From Actinomycetota bacterium (GTDB taxonomy: Bacteria > Actinomycetota > Actinomycetes > Actinomycetales > Microbacteriaceae), in the NCBI GenBank assembly GCA_009703445.1, contig WLGA01000002.1, forward strand, positions 1-32,520: a stretch of 32,520 nucleotides of DNA, read 5' to 3'. The position numbers and the translations under genes are program-made. Below, in pieces: positions 22,864 to 30,600 of the stretch. Under the pieces are notes generated by a model, which made no database searches, was not told where the DNA came from, and worked only from the letters and a program-made list of their open reading frames with translations. Position 1 is the first letter of the stretch; each line of letters begins with the position of its first letter.

Positions 22864-24489
22864 TTAGCGGCGAAGTATTCCCCGGATGCCCGCTAGCACC
22901 GCGTCGATTTCGGGTGCTCGTGAAATCTTCAAGGCGATCACGTAAACGCCGAACATCACGAATCCGACCAAAGCGATGCTGAGCCCAGCGGAAAGCACCT
23001 TGTCAATCACGAATGACCCGGCTCGGATGCCGCCCAGGGCCTCGACCATTCCATAGCCGGCGATGCCCGAAACCGCTCCGGCTAGCACAAACTTCAGGCC
23101 GCCTAGGCGGAAACCGGTGCTTGGGAACGAACCGATTCGTCGAATCAGGAAGAGGTAAGCGACTGTCGCCTGGATGGCCACGGTTCCGCTGGTTAGCAGG
23201 GCCAGGCCGACTACTAGCCACTCGGCTGGGGCGAGAATCGAAAGTGCAATCGCCCCCGAAATGTGAAGCCCGATTTGAATCACTGTGAAGATGAATGGCG
23301 AACGAGTGTCTTCCAGAGCAAAGAAGGCGCGCTGCATCATGAAAACGAAGCTAAATGGAACAAGGCCCAGCATCATCGCGATGATTACGTTTCCAAGGGC
23401 GACCAGGGCCGGGAACTCACCAGCAAAAACACGGGCAACCGGGTAGGCAAGCACAATCAGTGCTGCGCTGGCGAAGACCGAAATGACAAGAATTGCTCGC
23501 ATTCCATCGATGAAGTCTTTCTTGAAACTCTCCATCTTGCCGTCATTCACGTGCTGCGCCATCTTGGTGAAGTAAGCGGTCGCAATAGAAACGGTCGCGA
23601 CGGAGTGAGGCAGCATGAAGATCAGCCAAGCGATGCCTGCGGCGGCAACACCCGCGATTGCAGAGTTGGTTTCACGTGAAACTATCGTGCTCGAGGCCAC
23701 GATGGTCTGCACCAACCCACCGATTTGGGTCACGATCACCATTCCAAGTGACCAGGATGCCGCCTTTAGCGCCGGGCCGAGACCGAAACCGCGCCATTTG
23801 AAGTTGAGGCTCAACTTCAGGCCAACGCGCTTCCAAGCGAATAACAAAATAAAGGCCTGCGAGGCCACGCCAAGTGTCGCGGAACCGGCAAGCAAGGCAA
23901 TTTTGTCTGCTGACCAGGTCTCCACGGCCTGCGAACCCGTCGGGTCGGCACCGAAAATCACAATGAATGCGATTAGACCGCCCAAGCTAACGATGTTGTT
24001 TAGAACCGGTGCCCACATGAATGGGCCGAACGCGCTTCGCGCGTTTAGAACTTCACCCAAGAGCGAATAGAGACCGTAGAAAAACAGCTGGGGTAGGCAC
24101 CAGTAGGCGAAAGCGGTGGCTAGAGCCAGCTGCGGCCCTGACCAATCCTTGGTGTAAATCGCCACGAGAACTGGTGCTGCAATCGTCGAAAGCACCGAAA
24201 CGGCGAAGAAAATCGTGAGAATGAAAGTCAGCAGGCGGTCTATGTAGCCCTTGCCGCCATCCTTGTGGGCTCGCGCCTTCACAATCTGAGGCACCAAAAC
24301 CGCGTTGAGCACACCGCCGACGATGATCGCGTAAACATTGTTTGGCAGCTGGTTTGCGACGCCGAAGGCATCCGCCGCGTTTGTCGTGACACCGATCGCC
24401 GCAGCCAGGATGACAGCGCGCGCGAAACCGAGAACGCGCGACAGGATCGTTCCGCTGGCCATCAACAAGGATGACTTAGCGACACTCAC
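22864..24489 (-). CDS. murJ: Lipid II flippase MurJ (MviN family)
   Basis: A 541-residue MOP-superfamily protein with about 14 membrane helices that flips lipid II across the membrane. The N-terminus (G-T-I-L-S-R-V-L-G-F-A-R) is the family signature, including the conserved arginine pair region. In mycobacteria MurJ carries a long cytoplasmic pseudokinase tail; this protein ends shortly after the last helix, so that part is missing. It starts with GTG overlapping the stop of the upstream DUF6049-like gene (GTGA). A parS palindrome lies inside the gene, read as I-V-S-R-E-T. Confidence 0.95.
   Translation of the reverse strand: MSVAKSSLLMASGTILSRVLGFARAVILAAAIGVTTNAADAFGVANQLPNNVYAIIVGGVLNAVLVPQIVKARAHKDGGKGYIDRLLTFILTIFFAVSVLSTIAAPVLVAIYTKDWSGPQLALATAFAYWCLPQLFFYGLYSLLGEVLNARSAFGPFMWAPVLNNIVSLGGLIAFIVIFGADPTGSQAVETWSADKIALLAGSATLGVASQAFILLFAWKRVGLKLSLNFKWRGFGLGPALKAASWSLGMVIVTQIGGLVQTIVASSTIVSRETNSAIAGVAAAGIAWLIFMLPHSVATVSIATAYFTKMAQHVNDGKMESFKKDFIDGMRAILVISVFASAALIVLAYPVARVFAGEFPALVALGNVIIAMMLGLVPFSFVFMMQRAFFALEDTRSPFIFTVIQIGLHISGAIALSILAPAEWLVVGLALLTSGTVAIQATVAYLFLIRRIGSFPSTGFRLGGLKFVLAGAVSGIAGYGMVEALGGIRAGSFVIDKVLSAGLSIALVGFVMFGVYVIALKISRAPEIDAVLAGIRGILRR
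23668..23683. promoter_or_regulatory. parS: parS site inside murJ
   Basis: GTTTCACGTGAAAC (23669-23682) matches the inner 14 bases of the ParB site; only the outermost bases differ from consensus. In the murJ frame it reads V-S-R-E-T. Confidence 0.88.
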
Positions 24490-25094
24490 GATAGGCCAGC
24501 CTCGAGATCAGTCTCAAGCCTTGCCTTGCGGCGACGCTTGCTGCGAGTTCGAAGCACACCGACGATGCCAAGAGCCACGATCAGGCTCGCAAAGACAACC
24601 AGCATGGCGGTTTCAATGCCCGCGTTGACGTTCATTTGAAGGTTTGAGTTCTCGGTAAGTCGGATGCCCGAAAAAGTGGTCAACCAAACGATCAGGAAGA
24701 CCTTGCCGTTACCGATTGCCTTCACCGGCACCTGAGCATTTATGCCGGAACTGGCCGGGACAACAACTTCCACAGCCTGAGGCACTGAAACGCGCGGGTT
24801 GCTTGGCAGCATGTGCACGTGAACGCGAATATCTGAGTCGAAATCGTTCTGGATGCGCACCGGAACCTTGGATTCGCTAGAAACCAGGTTGATTACCGAA
24901 CCAGGAACAATGTGGATACTCGGGATGTCGGTTGGAATCGCAGCAACTGGCGATGCGAGACTCGCCTGGGATGCGGAGGTCGCCGAGGCCGGCGCCGAAA
25001 GCGCATTGGCCGGGTTTGCCGAAAAAATCGAAGCGGCTAACGCCGCTGAAGCCGTGACGATTGCGATTTTTCTAAGGAATTCCAAGCTTTTCAC
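24486..25094 (-). CDS. Short DUF6049-like secreted/membrane-anchored protein
   Basis: About 202 residues from GTG 25094, which overlaps the Nudix stop as GTGA; ATG 25109 is an alternative adding five residues. The N-terminus is a clear signal peptide (M-K-S-L-E-F-L-R-K, hydrophobic core, A-N-A cleavage region). A single beta-rich domain follows (V-P-V-R-I-Q-N-D-F-D-S-D-I-R-V, then V-P-V-K-A-I-G-N-G-K-V), then a membrane helix at about 165-185 and an Arg-rich cytoplasmic tail. This resembles only the C-terminal part of DUF6049 proteins, which normally are several hundred residues longer and lie between a Nudix gene and murJ. A cell-envelope role is likely; details are unknown. Confidence 0.8.
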   Translation of the reverse strand: MKSLEFLRKIAIVTASAALAASIFSANPANALSAPASATSASQASLASPVAAIPTDIPSIHIVPGSVINLVSSESKVPVRIQNDFDSDIRVHVHMLPSNPRVSVPQAVEVVVPASSGINAQVPVKAIGNGKVFLIVWLTTFSGIRLTENSNLQMNVNAGIETAMLVVFASLIVALGIVGVLRTRSKRRRKARLETDLEAGLS

Positions 25095-25555
25095 TGGCGC
25101 GCCAGCCATTCTTGGACACCCCGGCCCATCCGGCGCTCATTTTCGTGCGCAAGGGTGCTGTCTAGGTTTTCGATCTCGAACCATTGAACGTCAACGGCTT
25201 CGCGCTGCGGGTCATTTTCGACGGTCAAGTCTCCGCCGGTCTGGCGCATCAAAAAGTGATGAACGGTCTTCGATATCAGCTTGTTGCCGGCAGAAAACTC
25301 GTAGTGAATATCGCCTAGGTTGACGATGATTTCGGCCTCGAGCCCGGTCTCCTCTGCGATCTCGCGGATGGCCGCCTGCTCGAGGTTCTCATCACCCTCC
25401 GGATGACCCTTTGGCACACACCAGTCAATTCGGCCATTTCGGGTTAGTCGGCCAATTAGGGCAACTCTTGAGCTTCCATCGGCCGCCAACACGAAACCAC
25501 CCGACGAGGTCTCCTCGACCCGAGTCAAGTGGCGGGTTGGCCGCTTTGCATTCAT
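25091..25555 (-). CDS. Nudix hydrolase
   Basis: A 154-residue Nudix protein starting at ATG 25555 (M-N-A-K-R-P-T-R-H-L). The Nudix box is complete at residues 50-72: G50, E56, R64-E65, E68-E69 and G71 match G-x5-E-x7-R-E-U-x-E-E-x-G-U. It would hydrolyse a nucleoside-diphosphate-linked substrate, for example a diadenosine polyphosphate or oxidised nucleotide; the exact one is unknown. An open frame continues upstream to 25810 but that part is antisense to the CCA-adding gene and is not coding. It diverges from that gene with a 49-bp gap. Confidence 0.92.
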   Translation of the reverse strand: MNAKRPTRHLTRVEETSSGGFVLAADGSSRVALIGRLTRNGRIDWCVPKGHPEGDENLEQAAIREIAEETGLEAEIIVNLGDIHYEFSAGNKLISKTVHHFLMRQTGGDLTVENDPQREAVDVQWFEIENLDSTLAHENERRMGRGVQEWLARQ

Positions 25556-25604
25556 ACACGCAACTCTAAACCTTTGGCCTGCCAACTGTGGCACGATTGA
25601 AGGG

Positions 25605-27023
25605 ATGCAGACCACGGCCGAAGCACTAGCGAACCTTGAGCGAATCACGGATTCGCCGCTTTTCGTTACCCTCGGGCGCATCTTCACCGAAGCCGGGCAC
25701 GAACTGTCTTTGGTCGGCGGCCCGGTTCGAGACGCGTTTCTCGGCCGAAAGTCGCCGGACCTAGACTTCACCACCTCGGCTACCCCGGATGAAACCCTCG
25801 CGATTCTCAAGCCACACGTAGACGCTCACTGGGATATCGGTCGCGAATTCGGCACTATTGGCGCACGCATGGGCGACGACACCGTCGAAATCACCACTTA
25901 TCGCGCCGACAAGTATGACCCTGAGAGCCGCAAGCCGCACGTTGCCTTCGGCAGTGACCTGAACGAAGATTTGTTCCGCCGCGACTTCACAGTGAACTCG
26001 ATGGCACTTCGGCTTCCAGAGAAAATTTTCGTCGACCCCTTCCAGGGGTTGAAAGACCTCTTGGATGGCGTGCTCCGCACCCCCGGCAAGCCCGAAGACT
26101 CATTCAGCGATGACCCGCTACGCATGATGCGCGGCGCGCGCTTTGCATCCCAGCTCGGATTTGAAATCGAGCCAGCCACATTCGAGGCGATGACCGCGAT
26201 GGCCGATCGCATCAACATCATCAGCGCCGAACGAGTGCAGGCCGAATTCGTCAAGCTCATGCTCGGCAAGCACCCTCGCCTCGGTCTGGAAGCCCTGGTC
26301 GACAGCGGTCTAGCCGCCCACGTGCTGCCGGAATTGCCAGCCCTGAAGCTGGAAACCGATGAACACCATCACCACAAGGATGTCTTCGAGCACACCCTCA
26401 CCGTCGTCGAACAAGCGATCGACTACGAAAAGGACTACGAACTCGAGGGCGACTTCATCCTGCGTTTTGCAGCCCTGCTGCACGACTGCGGCAAGCCGGC
26501 AACGCGACGTCTTGAGCCTGGCGGCGGGGTTTCGTTCTATCACCACGACCTTGTCGGGGCGAAGCTCGCAGCCAAGCGCATGCGCGCGCTCAAGTTCGAC
26601 AATGACAGCATCAAAGCGGTTTCGCGTCTGATTGAACTTCACCTGCGTTTTTTCGGCTACAGCGACCAGGCGTGGACCGATTCGGCAATTCGTCGGTACG
26701 TTCGCGATGCCGGCGACCAGCTATTGCGTCTGCACGCTCTAACCCGCGCAGACGTGACCACGCGCAACAAGCGCAAGGCAGACCGTCTATCGCACGCTTA
26801 CGACGATTTGGAGCAGCGAATCGTGAAGATTATGGAGGAAGAGGAGCTAAATGCGCTTCGTCCAGATTTGAGCGGCGAAGAGATTATGGCGATTCTTGAC
26901 CTCAAGCCTTCGCGCGAGGTTGGCCAGGCCTATTCGTTCCTGATGGAACTGCGTCTAGAAGAAGGCCCGCTCGGCCCAGATGAAGCGAAAAAACGCTTGC
27001 TTGACTGGTGGAATAGCCGGTAG
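25605..27023 (+). CDS. CCA tRNA nucleotidyltransferase
   Basis: A 472-residue class II nucleotidyltransferase that adds or repairs the 3' CCA of tRNAs. The head domain has G-G-P-V-R-D (residues 38-43) and the metal-binding D-L-D (52-54). R-R-D-F-T-V-N-S-M-A and D-P-L-R-M-M-R-G-A-R-F are the conserved neck elements. A C-terminal HD domain carries H-T-L and L-L-H-D-C-G-K-P, typical of the PcnA/CCA subgroup in actinobacteria. It is needed here because the local tRNA-Ala gene lacks an encoded CCA. It diverges from the Nudix gene. Confidence 0.95.
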   Translation: MQTTAEALANLERITDSPLFVTLGRIFTEAGHELSLVGGPVRDAFLGRKSPDLDFTTSATPDETLAILKPHVDAHWDIGREFGTIGARMGDDTVEITTYRADKYDPESRKPHVAFGSDLNEDLFRRDFTVNSMALRLPEKIFVDPFQGLKDLLDGVLRTPGKPEDSFSDDPLRMMRGARFASQLGFEIEPATFEAMTAMADRINIISAERVQAEFVKLMLGKHPRLGLEALVDSGLAAHVLPELPALKLETDEHHHHKDVFEHTLTVVEQAIDYEKDYELEGDFILRFAALLHDCGKPATRRLEPGGGVSFYHHDLVGAKLAAKRMRALKFDNDSIKAVSRLIELHLRFFGYSDQAWTDSAIRRYVRDAGDQLLRLHALTRADVTTRNKRKADRLSHAYDDLEQRIVKIMEEEELNALRPDLSGEEIMAILDLKPSREVGQAYSFLMELRLEEGPLGPDEAKKRLLDWWNSR

Positions 27024-27026
27024 GCT
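26997..27026 (+). promoter_or_regulatory. Candidate rpsF operon promoter
   Basis: TTGCTT (26997-27002) and TAGGCT (27021-27026) are 18 bases apart, just at the end of the CCA-adding gene. TAGGCT is a common actinobacterial -10 form. A leader of about 125 bases would follow. Confidence 0.4.
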
Positions 27027-27099
27027 AGAGAGGTTGCGCGCGAGCCCTGTCTCGCAATCTGCAACAAAACCGATTGCACATTGTGCGGTCAACTATGCA

Positions 27100-27157
27100 A
27101 GACCCTCCTGTCACAGAAAGTCTGTGGCCGCTCTAGTCCAAAGGAGGTGGGTTCAAT
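27100..27157 (+). promoter_or_regulatory. Possible structured rpsF leader
   Basis: CCTCCT (27104-27109) is complementary to the Shine-Dalgarno AGGAGG (27142-27147). Between them lies a hairpin CACAG-AAAGT-CTGTG (27112-27126) followed by GCCG. Such a fold could hide the ribosome-binding site. S6:S18 feedback through an rpsF leader is known in other bacteria; whether this matches that motif is inference. Confidence 0.4.
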
Positions 27158-27571
27158 ATGCATAAGTACGAGCTAATGGTGATCCTCGACCCAACAATCG
27201 AAGAACGCACCGTCGCTCCATCCCTAGATAAGTTCCTAAACGTAATCCGCAATGCTGAAGGCACTGTAGACAACGTTGACATCTGGGGCCGTCGCCGTCT
27301 GGCTTACGAAATCAAGAAGAACAACGAAGGCATCTACGCAGTAGTCAACATGACTGCTACTTCAGCTGCTGTTGTTGAGCTTGACCGCCAGCTAAAGCTT
27401 TCAGAAGCCGTTCTACGCACCAAGGTGCTACGCGCAGACGAGGCAGTTGTAAACATCAAGCCTGTAGAGGTTCCTGAAGTTTCAGCTGACGAAGCTGCTG
27501 CCGAAAAGGCACCTGCTGCTAAGAAGGCACCAGCCGCTAAGGCTGCACCAAAGACCAAGAAGGCCGAGTAA
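27158..27571 (+). CDS. rpsF: 30S ribosomal protein S6 (bS6)
   Basis: A 137-residue small-subunit protein that binds S18 and the central domain of 16S rRNA. The start M-H-K-Y-E-L-M-V-I-L-D-P and the motif W-G-R-R-R-L-A-Y-E-I are characteristic. The core is about 95 residues, followed by an Ala/Lys-rich tail (E-K-A-P-A-A-K-K-A-P-A-A-K) that is longer than in many actinobacteria. A strong AAAGGAGG precedes the ATG. It leads the rpsF-ssb-rpsR-rplI operon. Confidence 0.97.
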   Translation: MHKYELMVILDPTIEERTVAPSLDKFLNVIRNAEGTVDNVDIWGRRRLAYEIKKNNEGIYAVVNMTATSAAVVELDRQLKLSEAVLRTKVLRADEAVVNIKPVEVPEVSADEAAAEKAPAAKKAPAAKAAPKTKKAE

Positions 27572-27577
27572 AGATCC

Positions 27578-28087
27578 ATGGCCGGGGAAGTCAACGTCAC
27601 GATTGTCGGCAATCTAGCCGACGATCCTGAACTGCGCTACACCCAGGGCGGAGTCGCTGTTGTTAGCGTTCGAGTAGGTTCAACCCCTCGCACCTTCAAC
27701 CGCACCACTTCAGCTTGGGAAGATGGCGAAACCGTATGGGTTCGCTGCACCGCTTGGCGTGAAGTTGCTGAGAATGTTGCTCAGTCACTCACCAAGGGCA
27801 CTCGCGTAGTTGTCACCGGTCGCCTAAAGGCACCATCTGCTTACCAGTCAGCTCAGGGCGAGGCTCGCGCCTCTCTAGAGCTCGAAATCGAAGAGATTGG
27901 CCCGTCATTGCGTTACGCAACCGCGGCTATTTCTCGTCGTGCTCGTGAAGCTGGCTCAGGCGCAGGTGCCGTTGCAGGCGATCCGTGGGGCGATGCACCA
28001 GCAGTATCGAAGGGCTCATCGAAGCCTGCCGACGACGCATGGGCAAACCCAGGAACCGCCGCTGGCGGCGACGACACCCCGTTCTAA
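27578..28087 (+). CDS. ssb: Single-stranded DNA-binding protein
   Basis: A 169-residue SSB with the N-terminal OB fold (residues ~1-110: N-V-T-I-V-G-N-L-A-D-D-P-E-L-R, then V-W-V-R-C-T-A-W-R). The Gly/Ala-rich linker leads to the acidic tip D-D-T-P-F that recruits repair and replication proteins. It starts 6 bases after rpsF with little Shine-Dalgarno, suggesting coupling. It protects single strands at forks together with the helicase encoded downstream. Confidence 0.96.
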   Translation: MAGEVNVTIVGNLADDPELRYTQGGVAVVSVRVGSTPRTFNRTTSAWEDGETVWVRCTAWREVAENVAQSLTKGTRVVVTGRLKAPSAYQSAQGEARASLELEIEEIGPSLRYATAAISRRAREAGSGAGAVAGDPWGDAPAVSKGSSKPADDAWANPGTAAGGDDTPF

Positions 28088-28120
28088 TCACTCGACTTTA
28101 GAAAAAATTTAGGAGAAATC

Positions 28121-28384
28121 ATGGCTGCAAAGAGCGATCCTCGCAACAGCAAGAAGCCAAAGCGCAACGGAAAGAACCTCAAGGACGTTCCGGCTAAGGC
28201 AATCAAGGTTGGCGTTATTGACTACAAAGACGTCGCAACCCTACGTAAGTTCGTTTCGGACCGCGGCAAGATCCGCGCCCGTCGCATCACCGGTGTTTCA
28301 GTTCAGGAACAGCGCCTCATCGCCCGTGCCGTTAAGAACGCTCGCGAAATGGCTCTAATGCCATACGCAGGCGCTGGCCGCTAA
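28121..28384 (+). CDS. rpsR: 30S ribosomal protein S18 (bS18)
   Basis: An 87-residue basic protein with the conserved I-D-Y-K-D-V-A-T-L-R-K-F-V and G-K-I-R-A-R-R-I-T-G blocks. It has no cysteines, so it is the zinc-independent form. It pairs with S6 on the ribosome platform. TTTAGGAG precedes the ATG. Confidence 0.97.
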   Translation: MAAKSDPRNSKKPKRNGKNLKDVPAKAIKVGVIDYKDVATLRKFVSDRGKIRARRITGVSVQEQRLIARAVKNAREMALMPYAGAGR

Positions 28385-28395
28385 GGAGAAATCAC

Positions 28396-28848
28396 ATGTC
28401 AAAGATCATTCTGACCAATGAGGTTTCAGGCCTCGGCTCTGCAGGCGACGTTGTTGAGGTAAAGGACGGCTTCGCTCGTAACTACCTTCTACCTCGTGGC
28501 TTTGCTGTTCTATGGAGCAAGGGTGGCGAGAAGCAGGTTGAGTCAATCAAGGCTGCTCGTCAGGCTCGCGCCCTAGCAACTGTCGAAGACGCACACGCAC
28601 TAAAGGCTGCTCTTGAGGCTAAGTCGGTTCGACTTATCGTCAAGGCTGGCCAGGGCGGCCGTCTATTCGGCGCTGTCAAGACCGGCGATGTCGTTGCTGC
28701 TGTTTCAGCTGCCGGCCTAGGCGAGCTAGACAAGCGCAAGGTTGCTTTCGTTGCACCAATCAAGATTGCTGGTGAGCACCTAGCTACCGTTCGTCTACAC
28801 GGCGACGTAGTTGCTACCATCACCCTTCAGGTTGTTGGCAAGAAGTAA
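28396..28848 (+). CDS. rplI: 50S ribosomal protein L9 (bL9)
   Basis: A 150-residue protein with the normal two-domain L9 layout. The N-terminal domain carries G-S-A-G-D-V-V-E-V-K-D-G-F-A-R-N-Y-L-L-P-R-G, the family signature. A long central helix rich in Ala/Lys joins the C-terminal domain (G-G-R-L-F-G-A-V-K-T). TAAGGAG precedes the ATG. It is the last gene of the operon and is followed by parS and a strong terminator. Confidence 0.97.
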   Translation: MSKIILTNEVSGLGSAGDVVEVKDGFARNYLLPRGFAVLWSKGGEKQVESIKAARQARALATVEDAHALKAALEAKSVRLIVKAGQGGRLFGAVKTGDVVAAVSAAGLGELDKRKVAFVAPIKIAGEHLATVRLHGDVVATITLQVVGKK

Positions 28849-28854
28849 TAACAA

Positions 28855-28868
28855 GTTTCACGTGAAAC
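28855..28868. promoter_or_regulatory. parS: parS site after rplI
   Basis: GTTTCACGTGAAAC is a perfect 14-bp palindrome matching the ParB site core. Its last bases overlap the left arm of the rplI terminator, and it lies 47 bases before the first DnaA box of the dnaB upstream cluster. Confidence 0.9.
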
Positions 28869-28898
28869 GGGTCGCCTTCGGGCGGCCCGTTTCTGCTT
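28865..28898 (+). terminator. Terminator of the rpsF-rplI operon
   Basis: ACGGGTCGCC (28867-28876) pairs with GGCGGCCCGT (28881-28890) around a TTCG tetraloop with one G-U pair. The stem can extend by flanking AA/TT, and TTCTGCTTT follows. Confidence 0.88.
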
Positions 28899-29238
28899 TA
28901 TGCGGATTTCGAAAATATCCACAACCCCCTAAAACCTGTGGATAACTTGGTTTGTTTACTTGGTTATCCACAACCTTTAGGTGAAGGTTTAGGGTTGAGT
29001 GTTTATAGTTGTCCACAGGCTAAAACCCATGTAATTGCTGGGAAAGCCGATTAATCCCACAATTTGCTAACAGGGTTATCCACACCTTACTAACAGATTC
29101 TCGGGCGTGTCCGGCGTGTTGTCCACAAAGTTATCCACAGGACGGTTTGGTGCTTGAATGTCTGACCTGTTTGATAGACAAGTACTCTCATACGAGGCTG
29201 GCCTTCGGCCGGCAGTTGTGCACCAATAGGAGAAGCTA
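28899..29238. promoter_or_regulatory. DnaA-box cluster upstream of dnaB
   Basis: A 340-bp gene-free interval. Six exact DnaA boxes lie at 28937-28945 (TGTGGATAA), 28964-28972, 29076-29084 and 29131-29139 (TTATCCACA), and 29009-29017 and 29119-29127 (TTGTCCACA). A one-mismatch box, ATATCCACA, lies at 28915-28923. All but the one at 28937 point the same way. A GC-rich hairpin (29197-29213, triloop TTC) precedes the dnaB ribosome-binding site. I could not identify a clear -35/-10 pair. The cluster may regulate dnaB, titrate DnaA or act in initiation; see findings. Confidence 0.85.
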
Positions 29239-30582
29239 ATGTCGATGATTCAAGACGTATCGCGTTCGGCTGAACGCATGCTTCCTAACGACATGTTGGC
29301 CGAGCAAAGCGCCCTGGGCGGCATGCTGCTTTCCCAAGAGGCTTGTGCCGAGGTGTTCGAGAGCGTCAAGGGCAGCGACTTCTACGCGCCTAAGCACGAA
29401 CTGATCTTTGAAGCCGTCGCAACCCTGTTTGGTAAGGGTGAGCCTATTGACGTGATCACCGTCACAGACGAGCTCATGAAGCAGGGAAACCTGGTCAAGG
29501 CCGGAAGCGCCGACTACCTTCACACGCTTACCTCGATTGTTCCGACCGCGGCAAACGCAGCGTTCTACGCCAAAATCGTCCAAGAGAAGGCAACGCTTCG
29601 TCGTCTAGTGGAGGTTGGCACCAAGATTGCTCAGTTGGGTTATGCCAACGAGGGTGATGTCGAAGATTTGGTCAACGAGGCCCAAGAGCGCGTTTACCAG
29701 GTTGGCGGAGCATCGGTCACCGAAGACTACGTGGGGCTAAGCACATCTATTGAGGCGGCAATCAACGAAATCGAGTCGGCGCAGAAGCGCGGCGGCGATA
29801 TGGTCGGTGTTCCAACTGGCTTCATCGAGCTTGACGACCTAACCCACGGTTTCCACCCTGGCCAGCTAATCATTGTGGCTGCCCGACCAGCCGTCGGTAA
29901 GTCGACTATTGCTCTCGATTTTGCTCGTCACGCTGCGGTAAAAGCCAATAAGCCGACCATCTTCTTCTCACTCGAAATGGGTCGCGCGGAAATCGCGATG
30001 CGTTTGCTCTCTGCCGAATCCAACATTCAGCTGCAGAGCATGCGTAAGGGAACAATCGGCGACAACGAATGGGCTCGTTTGGCTCAGGTTCGAGGCCAGA
30101 TCAACGATGCACCGCTCTACATCGACGACAGCCCGAACCTAACCCTTGTCGAAATCCGCGCTAAGTGCCGTCGTTTGGCTCAACGAGTGGGCCTAAAGAT
30201 GGTCGTCATCGACTACATCCAGCTAATGACCTCGGGCAAAAAGGTTGAATCACGCCAGCAGGAAGTCTCCGAGTTCTCGCGTGCCCTAAAGCTGCTCGCC
30301 AAAGAGCTTCAGGTTCCGGTTATCGCACTGTCACAGCTAAACCGTCAAGCCGAACAGACGAAGGATAAGAAGCCGGAAATCTCCCACCTTCGTGAATCTG
30401 GATCACTTGAGCAGGATGCCGACGTCGTGATCTTGCTACACCGCGAGGGAATCGGTGAACGAGACCATCCACGCGCCGGCGAAGCCGACATCATCCTTGC
30501 AAAGCAGCGTTCTGGCCCAACCGGCACCGTCACCGTGGCGTTCCAGGGCCAATACTCGCGTTTCATGAACATGAAACAGTAG
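29239..30582 (+). CDS. dnaB: Replicative DNA helicase DnaB
   Basis: A 447-residue hexameric RecA-type helicase. The N-terminal domain begins L-P-N-D-M-L-A-E-Q-S-A-L-G-G-M-L. The C-terminal motor has Walker A A-R-P-A-V-G-K-S-T (residues 215-223), the F-F-S-L-E-M-G motif, Walker B V-V-I-D-Y-I-Q-L-M, and L-R-E-S-G-S-L-E-Q-D-A-D-V-V. No intein is present, unlike in several actinobacterial DnaB proteins. TAGGAGAAG precedes the ATG. A partner DciA is encoded at 8714-9211. The upstream region is dense in DnaA boxes. Confidence 0.97.
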   Translation: MSMIQDVSRSAERMLPNDMLAEQSALGGMLLSQEACAEVFESVKGSDFYAPKHELIFEAVATLFGKGEPIDVITVTDELMKQGNLVKAGSADYLHTLTSIVPTAANAAFYAKIVQEKATLRRLVEVGTKIAQLGYANEGDVEDLVNEAQERVYQVGGASVTEDYVGLSTSIEAAINEIESAQKRGGDMVGVPTGFIELDDLTHGFHPGQLIIVAARPAVGKSTIALDFARHAAVKANKPTIFFSLEMGRAEIAMRLLSAESNIQLQSMRKGTIGDNEWARLAQVRGQINDAPLYIDDSPNLTLVEIRAKCRRLAQRVGLKMVVIDYIQLMTSGKKVESRQQEVSEFSRALKLLAKELQVPVIALSQLNRQAEQTKDKKPEISHLRESGSLEQDADVVILLHREGIGERDHPRAGEADIILAKQRSGPTGTVTVAFQGQYSRFMNMKQ

Positions 30583-30600
30583 GTTCGCTAGGTTTAACCC

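Noticed and set aside
25556..25810. N-terminal extension of the Nudix protein
   Set aside because: It is antisense to the CCA-adding gene and unlike the family; ATG 25555 is the better start.
28899..29238. The DnaA-box cluster near dnaB as the main chromosomal origin
   Set aside because: Gene orientation diverges around dnaA, and an AT-rich segment with exact boxes lies in the dnaA-dnaN interval, the usual actinobacterial origin. A secondary role remains possible.
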